A DNA stretch of 9,728 nucleotides from an uncultured Verrucomicrobiota bacterium (GCA_937871685.1 CALMOL010000070.1:1-9728), one strand, 5' to 3'. Positions 1 through 6,254 are shown, counted from the first letter of the stretch. Made by a program: numbers and translations. Notes: generated from the letters alone by a model not told the origin.

Positions 1-54
1 CCGTCCAAGACGCTCGCCGCCTGCCGCGCCGCGGACGCCGTGCTGCTCGGCGCC
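1..54 (+). other. leuB: Inverted internal segment of leuB (inversion or fold-back junction)
   Basis: Read in frame from base 1 on the plus strand, this stretch gives PSKTLAACRAADAVLLGA, which matches the conserved LeuB segment that should directly follow IDATG in the minus-strand gene at 55-207. The two pieces meet head to head at GGCGCC (49-54), inside the 8-bp palindrome CGGCGCCG (48-55). Sense leuB would be expected to carry GGCGCC twice, once after the ATG-A codons and once in the LLGA codons, so a switch or inversion between two copies of a 6-bp palindrome explains the junction. The sequence beyond base 1, which would tell inversion from fold-back, is outside the window. Confidence 0.82.
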
Positions 55-207
55 GGTGGCGTCGATGGCGCAGCCGCCGATGCCATGCTCCTCGAAGGTG
101 AAGGTGTGGCCGAAGCGCGACGCGATGGCTTCCAGCACGAGGCGGCCCTCGGCGGTGACCTCGGGGCCGATGCCGTCGCCGGGGAGGAGGATGATGCGGG
201 CGTTCAT
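1..207 (-). CDS. leuB: 3-isopropylmalate dehydrogenase, N-terminal part, broken near position 50
   Basis: LeuB oxidises and decarboxylates 3-isopropylmalate to 2-oxoisocaproate using NAD in the cytosol; in a cimA-bearing cluster it would also act on the methylmalate intermediate of the citramalate route. Reading from the ATG at 207-205, the protein starts MNARIILLPGDGIGPEVTAE, the family's N-terminal nucleotide-binding signature, and continues to GGCAIDATG at about residues 44-52, as LeuB should. The family then expects a segment like LPSKTLAACRAADAVLLGAVGGP. Here the minus frame instead reads AEQHGVRGAAGGERLGR, which is not LeuB-like although it stays open to the window edge. The expected segment is found on the plus strand at 1-54. 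The gene is therefore interrupted by an inversion or a chimera, and only about 55-207 is trustworthy LeuB sequence. The start has no Shine-Dalgarno. Identity is secure; integrity is not. Confidence 0.9.
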   Translation of the reverse strand, partial: MNARIILLPGDGIGPEVTAEGRLVLEAIASRFGHTFTFEEHGIGGCAIDATGAEQHGVRGAAGGERLGR

Positions 208-259
208 GGGCGTTGGGGTTGGGCGCGCCAGGCCGGTGGTGTCTTCGGAAGCTCGGCGA

Positions 260-413
260 CGTTTTGGAGTGCGGGAGCTTGCTCCCGCTGTCCTGCCGGC
301 CGTGCCACAGGCTGGGCGAACGACGAAGAAGCGACGCAGCGGATCGAAGCTCGGTGGCTCGCTTTCCGGCGGCACGGAAGGACAGCGGGAGCAAGCTCCC
401 GCACTCCAAAACG
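260..413. repeat. REPIN/MITE-like element with perfect 35-bp inverted arms
   Basis: Positions 260-294 and 379-413 are perfect reverse complements over 35 bp, separated by an 84-bp spacer. Each arm also holds its own palindrome, GCGGGAGC-TT-GCTCCCGC at 271-288 and its complement form at 385-402 (8-bp stems, 2-nt centre). Further partial pairing (GTGCC near 302-306 with GGCAC at 371-375) extends the fold inward. Two REP-like hairpins in inverted orientation is the layout of a REPIN, the doublet mobilised by RAYT transposases; a small MITE is the alternative. I see no clear target-site duplication and no ORF. It fills most of the cimA-leuB gap (208-466) and would form a strong structure in the operon mRNA. 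There is no T-run typical of an intrinsic terminator. Confidence 0.8.
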
Positions 414-466
414 CCTCCGGCCATCCGCAAACCGCCGCCTGTAGATGTGTGAGGTGGGATTAGGAA

Positions 467-2242
467 TCATGCGGCGGCCGCTTGTGGGGTGAGGGTGGCG
501 AGGCCGTGGGTAGAGAAGGCGAATTCGAAGCCGTCGGCGAGGGCGCGCCAGGTGGCTTCGAGGATGTTGGGGGAGGCGCCGACGGTGCTCCATTCTTGGG
601 CGCCGTCGGTCCAATCGATGAGGACGCGGGTGACGGCGCGGGTGCCGTCGGCGCCGTCGAGGATGCGGACCTTGTAGTCGGCGAGCGCCACGCGCGCGGC
701 GAGCGGGTAGGCGGGGACGAGGGCCTTGCGCAAGGCGAGGTCGAAGGCGTGCACGGGACCGTCGCCCTCGGCGGCGGTGTGGACGACCTCGTTGCCCACG
801 CGCAGTCGCACGGTGGCCTCGGAGAAGACGGCGCCGCCGCGCTGGCCGGCCGTCACGCGGTAGTCGAGCAGCTCGAAGGGCGGCGCGTAGTCGGGGCGCT
901 CGCGCCGCACGAGCAGCGCCACGCTGGCATCGGCGGCCTCGAAGGAGAAGCCCTCGTGCTCGTGGAGCTTGATCTTCTGCACCACGCGCGCGCCGGCTGG
1001 GGCGTCCAGTCCGCCGAGGCCGAACTCATCAGCCTTGGCCAGCACGTTCGCGCGGCCGGCCAGCTCGGACACGACCACGCGCGCGGCGTTCCCGACGAGC
1101 GCCGGGTCCACGTGCTGGTAGGCGTCGGCCCATCGCTGCAACGCGGAGACGTGGACGCCCGCCTTGTGCGCGAAAGCGGAGCGGCCCACGTAGGCGGCGT
1201 GGGCGTCGGGCGCGACGTTGGCCACCTCCGCGACGAGGCGCGCGACGGCGGGCAGGTGCGCGAGCTGTCCCGCGGGGAGGACGGGCACTCCCATCTTGAG
1301 CGCGAGGTTGGGCAGCACGGCGCAAAGGTTCGCATTGCCGCAGCGCTCGCCGTAGCCGTTGATCGTGCCCTGGACGTGCCAGGCGCCAGCGCGCACGGCA
1401 GCGACGGTGTTGGCGACGCCGCAGCCGGTGTCGTCGTGCGCGTGGATGCCGAGGCGGACTTCGGCGCCGAGCGCCAAGCCGACGGCGCCGACGATAGTCT
1501 CGACTTCCCACGGCAGGGAGCCGCCGTTCGTGTCGCACAGGACCAAGGTCTCGGCGCCGCCGCGGCGGGCGGCGCGCAAGGTGTCGAGCGCGTAGCCGGG
1601 CGCGGCCTTGTAGCCGTCGAAGAAATGCTCGGCGTCATAGATCACGCGCTTCCCGCGGCCGGAGAGCCAGCGGACGGTTTCCTCGATGAGGACAAGGTTT
1701 TCGGCGGGAGTAACGCGGAGCACTTCCTCGGCTTGGCGCGGCGAGGACTTGCCGAAGATCGCGCAAACCTGCGTGCCGGCCTCAGCGAGCGCGCGGAGCG
1801 AGGGATCATCCCCGCAGGCGAGGCCGGAGCGGCGGGTGGCGCCGAAGGCTACGAGGCGGGCGTGGCGCCATGTCTCGCTCCGGGCGCGCTCGAAGAACTC
1901 GGCGTCCTTTGGGTTGGAGCCGGGCCAGCCGCCCTCGATGAAGTCCACGCCCAGGGCATCGAGCGCGCGGGCGATGCGCAGCTTGTCGTCCGCGGACCAC
2001 GAGATGCCCTCGCGTTGCGCGCCGTCGCGCAGGGTGGTGTCGAAGACCTCGATGGCGTTGGGTTGAGGTGTAAGCGGATGGATGGGAGTGGAAGAGGGGG
2101 AGCCCGCCCGCCGAGGATTTTCCCGATTTTCCCAATTGGCCGAGGCAGAAGATTGCCTCGTGCTCGCTTCGCGGGGACGGGGAGAAATCGGATTGAGCCG
2201 GCTAGAGGGCAGCTTGGGGTCAGGCGGCGTGGGCGTGCTCAT
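467..2242 (-). CDS. cimA: Citramalate synthase (CimA type, alpha-IPM synthase superfamily)
   Basis: It is predicted to condense pyruvate with acetyl-CoA to (R)-citramalate, the first step of threonine-independent isoleucine synthesis. The core (from about residue 64) opens EVFDTTLRDGAQREGISW, followed by FIEGGWPGSNPKD near residues 101-113, which is typical of the Leptospira/Geobacter-type citramalate synthases. The TIM-barrel metal site is GIHAHDDTG (H267, H269) with NGYGERCGNANL (about 295-306). A C-terminal regulatory-type domain spans roughly 440-585. The core is about 528 residues, the usual family length. The only in-frame canonical start after leuD begins is the ATG at 2242-2240, which overlaps the last 23 nt of leuD and adds a 63-residue low-complexity Pro/Ser/Arg leader; the true start is uncertain. 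LeuCD and LeuB, encoded beside it, would process its product. Homocitrate synthase or LeuA is less likely given the GGWPGSNPKD signature. Confidence 0.9.
   Translation of the reverse strand: MSTPTPPDPKLPSSRLNPISPRPREASTRQSSASANWENRENPRRAGSPSSTPIHPLTPQPNAIEVFDTTLRDGAQREGISWSADDKLRIARALDALGVDFIEGGWPGSNPKDAEFFERARSETWRHARLVAFGATRRSGLACGDDPSLRALAEAGTQVCAIFGKSSPRQAEEVLRVTPAENLVLIEETVRWLSGRGKRVIYDAEHFFDGYKAAPGYALDTLRAARRGGAETLVLCDTNGGSLPWEVETIVGAVGLALGAEVRLGIHAHDDTGCGVANTVAAVRAGAWHVQGTINGYGERCGNANLCAVLPNLALKMGVPVLPAGQLAHLPAVARLVAEVANVAPDAHAAYVGRSAFAHKAGVHVSALQRWADAYQHVDPALVGNAARVVVSELAGRANVLAKADEFGLGGLDAPAGARVVQKIKLHEHEGFSFEAADASVALLVRRERPDYAPPFELLDYRVTAGQRGGAVFSEATVRLRVGNEVVHTAAEGDGPVHAFDLALRKALVPAYPLAARVALADYKVRILDGADGTRAVTRVLIDWTDGAQEWSTVGASPNILEATWRALADGFEFAFSTHGLATLTPQAAAA
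2116..2160. repeat. 9-nt tandem repeat plus 7-bp hairpin between leuD and the cimA core
   Basis: Two perfect copies of GATTTTCCC (2116-2124, 2125-2133) are followed by a degenerate third (AATTGGCC). Directly after them, CGAGGCA (2141-2147) and TGCCTCG (2154-2160) form a 7-bp stem with the 6-nt loop GAAGAT. The block lies between the leuD stop and the conserved start of CimA. It would encode part of the odd CimA leader if the ATG at 2242 is used. It looks like intergenic repeat material rather than coding sequence. Its function is unknown. Confidence 0.65.
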
Positions 2243-2813
2243 AAGCGGTGATTTCCGGGTGCAGGGCGAGAAGCCAGCCGAGCTCGTCCACGCCGCGCAG
2301 GAGGCAGTCGCGGGCGAAGGGATCGGTGGCGAAGGGGGCGTTTGGGCCGCCGGGCCAGCGCACCACGCCGGCTTGGAGATCCACGGTGACGGGCAGCGCG
2401 GGATCTTGCTCCAGCGCGGCGGCGAGCGCGGCGTGCGCCTCGGGGGCGATCGCGGCGGGGACGAGGCCGTTCTTGAGCGCGTTGCCGCGGAAGATGTCGG
2501 CGAAATAGGGGGAGATGACCGCGCGGAACCCGCCGCCAAGCAGCGCCCACGGCGCGTGCTCGCGCGAGGAGCCGCAGCCGAAGTTTGGCCCGGCGACCAG
2601 GATCTCCGCGCCGGCGGCCTCGGGGCGATTCAGCGGGAATTCCGCGCGCGGCGTGCCGTCGGCATTGCGCCGCCAAGCGTGGAACAATCCCTCGGCGAGG
2701 CCTTGTCGGTCGGTGACCTTTAGGAAGCGCGCCGGGATGATCTGGTCGGTGTCGATGTCAGCATGCGGAAGCACGATGGCGCGAGCCGTGAGCGTGGTGA
2801 ATTGGGGAGGCAT
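2220..2813 (-). CDS. leuD: 3-isopropylmalate dehydratase small subunit
   Basis: This is the swivel-domain subunit that pairs with LeuC in the cytosolic isopropylmalate isomerase; the LeuCD enzyme also isomerises citramalate in organisms using CimA. The protein is 197 residues, normal for bacterial LeuD. Near the N-terminus it has HADIDTDQIIPARFLK (about 17-32), the family signature. The conserved GPNFGCGSSREHAPWAL follows at 75-91, and YFADIFRGNALKNGLVP at 103-119. I chose the ATG at 2813 because the sequence just upstream translates to repeat-derived text and the family starts at about this point. The start lies 198 nt after leuC and has no Shine-Dalgarno. A repeat array comes within 3 nt of the start codon. 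The stop overlaps the proposed cimA ATG. Identity is secure. Confidence 0.97.
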   Translation of the reverse strand: MPPQFTTLTARAIVLPHADIDTDQIIPARFLKVTDRQGLAEGLFHAWRRNADGTPRAEFPLNRPEAAGAEILVAGPNFGCGSSREHAPWALLGGGFRAVISPYFADIFRGNALKNGLVPAAIAPEAHAALAAALEQDPALPVTVDLQAGVVRWPGGPNAPFATDPFARDCLLRGVDELGWLLALHPEITAYEHAHAA

Positions 2814-2816
2814 GGG

Positions 2817-2845
2817 CCGAGAGGATGGAGGATGGAAGATGGCAG
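2817..2845. repeat. Heptamer array, left arm of the leuC-leuD gap
   Basis: After CCGA, three units of exactly 7 nt follow: GAGGATG (2821-2827), GAGGATG (2828-2834), GAAGATG (2835-2841), then GCAG. The whole 29 nt matches the reverse complement of 2977-3005 except for two positions, because the last two units are swapped in order. It lies 3 nt upstream of the leuD start codon. Confidence 0.75.
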
Positions 2846-2905
2846 GGAGGTCTCTGAGCAATGGAGGCGGAAGCGACGGGCGAGGGCGGAGGGAGAAAAG
2901 GCAGA

Positions 2906-2933
2906 GAGAATGGAGGATGGAGAATGGCAGGGA
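2906..2933. repeat. Heptamer array, middle of the leuC-leuD gap
   Basis: Units are GAGAATG (2906-2912), GAGGATG (2913-2919), GAGAATG (2920-2926) and GCAGGGA (2927-2933). It has the same orientation as the array at 2817-2845, and both end in ATGGCAGGGA, so they look like copies of one repeat. Confidence 0.75.
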
Positions 2934-2976
2934 ACGTTTCTCGCGTTGGGAGGGGTCACGTGGCGAGGAGCGGCCG

Positions 2977-3005
2977 CTGCCATCCTCCATCTTCCATCCT
3001 CTCGG
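2977..3005. repeat. Heptamer array, right arm of the leuC-leuD gap (inverted)
   Basis: This is the reverse-orientation partner of 2817-2845. Read on the minus strand it is CCGA, GAGGATG, GAAGATG, GAGGATG, GCAG. It ends 6 nt before the leuC stop codon, so the inverted pair bounds the whole gap and could fold into a long stem in the mRNA. Confidence 0.75.
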
Positions 3006-3011
3006 TCCGTC

Positions 3012-4409
3012 TCAGTTCATCAGGGTGCGGGGGTCGGTGATGCAGCCGGTGACGGCGGCGGCGGCGGCGGTGAGGGGGGAGGCGAGGACGGTGCGGCCGC
3101 CGGCGCCTTGGCGGCCCTCGAAGTTGCGATTCGAGGTGGAGACGGCGAGCTGGCCGGGGGCGAGCTGGTCGCCGTTCATGGCGATGCACATGGAGCAACC
3201 GGACTCGCGCCAGTCGGCGCCGGCGGCGAGGAAGATGCGGTCCAGGCCCTCGGCCTCGGCGGCGGCCTTCACGGCCTGCGAGCCGGGCACCACCATCATC
3301 CGCACTCCGGGCGCGACGCGGCGGCCGTCCATCATGCGCGAGGCGGCGCGGAGATCGGTGAGGCGGGAGTTCGTGCACGAGCCGAGGAACACCACGTCCA
3401 CCGGATGGCCGAGCATCGGTTGGCCGGGCGCGAGCCGCATGTAACCGAGCGCCTTTTCGAGCGAGGCGCGGCCGGCGGCATCGGTCGCGTGGGCGGGATC
3501 GGGCACGGATCCGGTGATGGGCATGCCTTGGCCGGGATTGGTGCCGAAGGTGACCATCGGTTCCAGCTCGGAGGCATCGAGGACGACGGAGCGGTCGTAG
3601 GCGGCGCCGGGGTCGGAAGGGAGCGTGCGCCAGTGGGCCACGGCCTGGTCCCACGCGGCGCCCTGGGGGGCATGCGCGCGGCCGGCGAGGTAGGCGAAGG
3701 TGGTGTCGTCCGGCGCGACGAGGCCGGCGCGGGCGCCGCCCTCGATCGACATGTTGCAGATGGTCATGCGGCCTTCCATGTCGAGCGCGCGGATGGCTTC
3801 GCCGGTGTATTCGAAGACGCCGCCGGTGCCGCCGCCCACGCCGATGCGCGCAAGCAGGGCGAGGATGATGTCCTTGGCGGTGACGCCGGGGCGCAGGCGG
3901 CCGTCGATGCGCACCTCGATGTTCTTGGCGCGGCGCTGGAGGACGCATTGCGTGGCCAGGACGTGCGCGACCTCGGTGGTGCCGATGCCGAAGGCGAGCG
4001 CGCCGAACGCGCCGTGCGTGGACGTGTGCGAATCGCCGCACACGATGGTCATGCCGGGCTGCGTGTGGCCTTGCTCGGGCCCGATCACGTGGACGATGCC
4101 GCGGCCGGGCGAGTCGAGGTCGTGGAGCGGGATGCCGTTGGCGCGGGTGTTGGCGGCGAGGAGATGGAGCTGCTTGCGACCGGCGTCGTCGGCCGCCTCG
4201 TAGCCGCCGCGCGTGGGCAGGGAGTGGTCCATCGTGGCCACGGTGCGGCCGGGCTGGCGGACCCGGAGGCCGCGCTCCGCGAGCACCGCGAAGGCCTGCG
4301 GCGAAGTCACTTCATGGACGAGATGGAGGTCGATGTAGAGGACGGCCGGCGCGCCGGGCGGCTCGGCGACGACGTGGGCGTCCCAGATTTTTTGGAAGAG
4401 CGTGCGCAT
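3012..4409 (-). CDS. leuC: 3-isopropylmalate dehydratase large subunit
   Basis: This is the aconitase-family catalytic subunit that, with LeuD, converts 2-isopropylmalate to 3-isopropylmalate through a [4Fe-4S] cluster; it would also act on citramalate. The protein has 465 residues, the usual length. Visible family blocks are IDLHLVHEVTSPQAF (26-40), MDHSLPTRG (60-68), GDSHTSTHGAFGALAFGIG (125-143) and MTICNMSIEGGARAG (215-229). The cluster cysteines are C345 in FLGSCTNSR and C405 and C408 in ESGCSMC. The ending, SPLTAAAAAVTGCITDPR (444-461), is typical. The ATG at 4409 is supported by the starting motif LFQKIWDAHVV. No Shine-Dalgarno is seen; the leader is pyrimidine-rich. It lies 186 nt after leuA, with heptamer repeats in both neighbouring gaps. 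Confidence 0.98.
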   Translation of the reverse strand: MRTLFQKIWDAHVVAEPPGAPAVLYIDLHLVHEVTSPQAFAVLAERGLRVRQPGRTVATMDHSLPTRGGYEAADDAGRKQLHLLAANTRANGIPLHDLDSPGRGIVHVIGPEQGHTQPGMTIVCGDSHTSTHGAFGALAFGIGTTEVAHVLATQCVLQRRAKNIEVRIDGRLRPGVTAKDIILALLARIGVGGGTGGVFEYTGEAIRALDMEGRMTICNMSIEGGARAGLVAPDDTTFAYLAGRAHAPQGAAWDQAVAHWRTLPSDPGAAYDRSVVLDASELEPMVTFGTNPGQGMPITGSVPDPAHATDAAGRASLEKALGYMRLAPGQPMLGHPVDVVFLGSCTNSRLTDLRAASRMMDGRRVAPGVRMMVVPGSQAVKAAAEAEGLDRIFLAAGADWRESGCSMCIAMNGDQLAPGQLAVSTSNRNFEGRQGAGGRTVLASPLTAAAAAVTGCITDPRTLMN

Positions 4410-4445
4410 AGGAAGTGGAGGCGGGAGAAGGAGAAGGCGTGGGAA

Positions 4446-4477
4446 AAACTCGAAGCTCGAAGTTCGAAACTCGAGAC
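4446..4477. repeat. Heptamer array, leuC-proximal arm of the leuA-leuC gap
   Basis: Four units of exactly 7 nt: AAACTCG (4446-4452), AAGCTCG (4453-4459), AAGTTCG (4460-4466), AAACTCG (4467-4473), then AGAC. It sits at the leuC end of the gap and is inverted relative to 4559-4588. Confidence 0.8.
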
Positions 4478-4536
4478 AAGGCCCCGAAAGGAAGAAGGGC
4501 TGAAAGCAGGGAAGGCGCGCGCTCTGGGTGCTTCGG

Positions 4537-4560
4537 GCGCTTGCCGTTTTTCGGCGCTTG
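4537..4560. repeat. GCCG-TTTTT-CGGC hairpin flanked by GCGCTTG direct repeats
   Basis: GCGCTTG occurs at 4537-4543 and again at 4554-4560. Between and overlapping them, GCCG (4543-4546) and CGGC (4552-4555) pair around a five-T loop. It lies inside the gap element bounded by the two inverted heptamer arrays. The stem is short and its role is unknown. Confidence 0.45.
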
Positions 4561-4588
4561 TTTCGAGTTTCGGACTTCGAGTTTTCCG
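4559..4588. repeat. Heptamer array, leuA-proximal arm of the leuA-leuC gap (inverted)
   Basis: Units on the plus strand are GTTTCGA (4560-4566), GTTTCGG (4567-4573), ACTTCGA (4574-4580) and GTTTTCC (4581-4587). Its reverse complement matches 4443-4477 once one heptamer is removed from the latter, with only a few substitutions. It ends about 8 nt before the leuA stop codon, so the inverted pair spans most of the gap. Confidence 0.75.
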
Positions 4589-4595
4589 TGAGAGC

Positions 4596-6182
4596 TCAGG
4601 CCGCGGCGGCGAGCTGGGGCACGGCAGCAGCGGGTTGTCGTGCAAGCAGGGCGTTGATGGCGGCAAGGTAGGCGCGGGCGGAGGCGACGACGATGTCGGT
4701 ATCGGCGCCGTGGCCGTGCGCAGGGCGGGCATCGCCCTGGCGCACGCGGACACTCACCTCGCCGAGCGCGTCGATGCCGCCGGTGACGGCGTGGACGTTG
4801 AACTCCAGCAATTCGACCGGCGTCTGGACCACGGCGGCGATGGCGGTGAACACGGCGTCCACGGGGCCGTCGCCGACGGCGGGGTGGACGTGCGAGGTGC
4901 CGTCAGGTCCGCGCAGGCGCACGGTGGCGGTGGCGATGCCGCCGGTGCCGCACGCGACGAGGAGGTGCTCCAGCGCCCAGAACTCCGGCGGCGCGCTGCT
5001 TTCCTGGCTGGCGAGCGCGGCGAGGTCGGCGTCGTGGACGCTCTTCTTCCGGTCGGCGAGGACCTTGAAGTCGGCGAAGGCGCGGTCGAGTTGCGAGCCT
5101 TCCAACGGCCAGCCGAGCTCGGCGAGGCGGCGCGAGAAGGCGTGGCGGCCGGAGTGCTTGCCGAGGATGAGCGTGGTTTGCGCGGCACCGACGTCCTCGG
5201 GGCGCATGATCTCGTAGGTGCGCGCGTTCTTGAGCATGCCGTCCTGGTGGATGCCGGACTCGTGCGCGAAGGCGTTGGCGCCGACGACGGCCTTGTTCGG
5301 CGGCACCGGGTAGCTCGTGCAGCGCGAGACGAGGCGCGAGGCGCGGCAGAGCTGGCGCGTGTCGATGCCGGTCTCGAGACCGAGCACGGCGGCGCGGGTG
5401 CGCAGGGCCATGACGAGCTCCTCGAGCGAAGCGTTGCCGGCGCGCTCGCCGATGCCATTCACCGTGACCTCGGCTTGGCGCGCGCCGGCGCGGAGGCCGG
5501 AGAGCGAGTTGGCAAGGGCGAGGCCGAGATCGTCGTGGCAATGCACGGAGATCGTCACGTCGCGCGCGCCGGGCGTGTGCGACAGGATGCCGGTGATGAG
5601 CGCGCCGAATTCATCCGGCAGCGTGTAGCCGACGGTGTCGGGGATGTTCAACGTGGTGGCGCCGGCCTTGATGACCTCGCCCAGCACTTCATGAAGAAAG
5701 GCGGGATGAGTGCGGCCAGCGTCCTCGGGCGAGAACTCCACGTCCTCGCAAAGGGAGCGGGCGAAGCGCACGCCCTCGACGGCGCGTGCGACCATCTCGG
5801 GGCGCGAGATGCGTAGCTTGTGCTCAAGGTGAATATCGCTGGTGGCGAGGAAGGTGTGGATGCGCGGATGGCGCGCGCCCTGCACGGCGGACCAGGCGGC
5901 CTCGATGTCGCCGCGGGTGCAGCGCGCGAGGCCGCAGATGATCGGCGGCTCGTGCTGCGGCCGGCCCTCGGTGGGCACAACGCCGACCTCGGCGGCGATG
6001 GCGCGGACGGCGGCATGATCGTCCGGCGAGGCGGCGGGGAAGCCGGCCTCGATCACGTCCACGCCCAGGCGGGAGAGCGCGCGGGCCACTTCCAGTTTCT
6101 CGGCGGTGTTCATGGAGGCGCCGGGGGCCTGCTCGCCGTCGCGGAGCGAGGTGTCGAAGATGCGGACGTAGTTGCTATGCAC
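4596..6182 (-). CDS. leuA: 2-isopropylmalate synthase
   Basis: LeuA condenses acetyl-CoA with 2-oxoisovalerate, the committed and normally leucine-inhibited step of leucine synthesis. The 528-residue protein begins NYVRIFDTSLRDGEQAPGAS, the classic LeuA start with the substrate-binding R14-D15. Other markers are DVIEAGFPAASPDD (42-55), the metal-binding VHCHDDLG (H214, H216), NGIGERAGNASLEE (242-255) and AFAHESGIHQDGML (304-317). A C-terminal LeuA dimerisation/regulatory domain covers about 400-515. The DTSLRDGEQAPG type and full length argue for true LeuA rather than a second CimA, which follows in the same cluster. The start codon appears to be GTG at 6182-6180, five codons before the conserved VRIFD; I find no better start nearby and no Shine-Dalgarno. 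A heptamer array begins 4 nt upstream of it. Confidence 0.96.
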   Translation of the reverse strand: MHSNYVRIFDTSLRDGEQAPGASMNTAEKLEVARALSRLGVDVIEAGFPAASPDDHAAVRAIAAEVGVVPTEGRPQHEPPIICGLARCTRGDIEAAWSAVQGARHPRIHTFLATSDIHLEHKLRISRPEMVARAVEGVRFARSLCEDVEFSPEDAGRTHPAFLHEVLGEVIKAGATTLNIPDTVGYTLPDEFGALITGILSHTPGARDVTISVHCHDDLGLALANSLSGLRAGARQAEVTVNGIGERAGNASLEELVMALRTRAAVLGLETGIDTRQLCRASRLVSRCTSYPVPPNKAVVGANAFAHESGIHQDGMLKNARTYEIMRPEDVGAAQTTLILGKHSGRHAFSRRLAELGWPLEGSQLDRAFADFKVLADRKKSVHDADLAALASQESSAPPEFWALEHLLVACGTGGIATATVRLRGPDGTSHVHPAVGDGPVDAVFTAIAAVVQTPVELLEFNVHAVTGGIDALGEVSVRVRQGDARPAHGHGADTDIVVASARAYLAAINALLARQPAAAVPQLAAAA

Positions 6183-6186
6183 AGAG

Positions 6187-6214
6187 GTGAATCGTGAGTC
6201 GTGAATGGTGAATC
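6187..6214. repeat. Heptamer array in the ilvC-leuA gap
   Basis: Four consecutive 7-nt units: GTGAATC (6187-6193), GTGAGTC (6194-6200), GTGAATG (6201-6207), GTGAATC (6208-6214). A truncated GTG follows. The array lies directly upstream of the leuA start, in a 72-nt gap. There is no inverted partner in this gap. Confidence 0.85.
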
Positions 6215-6254
6215 GTGGGGAGGCGCAGCCGGCTCGTTGGCGCGGGTGCGAGGC

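Noticed and set aside
260..413. The large inverted repeat as an intrinsic transcription terminator after cimA
   Set aside because: It has strong stems but no T-run after the hairpin on either strand, and leuB continues in the same direction just beyond. A REPIN/MITE reading fits the doubled palindromes better.
40..463. Small plus- and minus-strand open frames covering the start of leuB and the cimA-leuB gap
   Set aside because: They are shadows of leuB and of the inverted-repeat element, with no family resemblance except that the plus-strand frame through 1-54 carries the inverted LeuB segment already reported.
2220..2990. A longer LeuD starting at 2990
   Set aside because: The extra N-terminus is the translation of the heptamer-array gap (Ser/Pro/Leu-rich) and lacks family similarity; LeuD normally begins a few residues before the HADIDTDQIIPARF region, matching the ATG at 2813.
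3055..3070. GGCGGCGGC run as a possible unstable triplet repeat
   Set aside because: It encodes the Ala run in the normal LeuC C-terminus (SPLTAAAAAVTG), a conserved alanine-rich region, so codon bias explains it.
2763..5816. A 1017-codon open frame on the plus strand, and similar long plus-strand frames at 482-2251 and 6201-7451
   Set aside because: They lie opposite leuA, leuC, leuD, cimA and ilvC, have Gly/Ala/Val/His/Arg-rich composition typical of the antisense of high-GC genes, and show no recognisable domain. Long shadow frames are expected where the third codon position is GC-rich.
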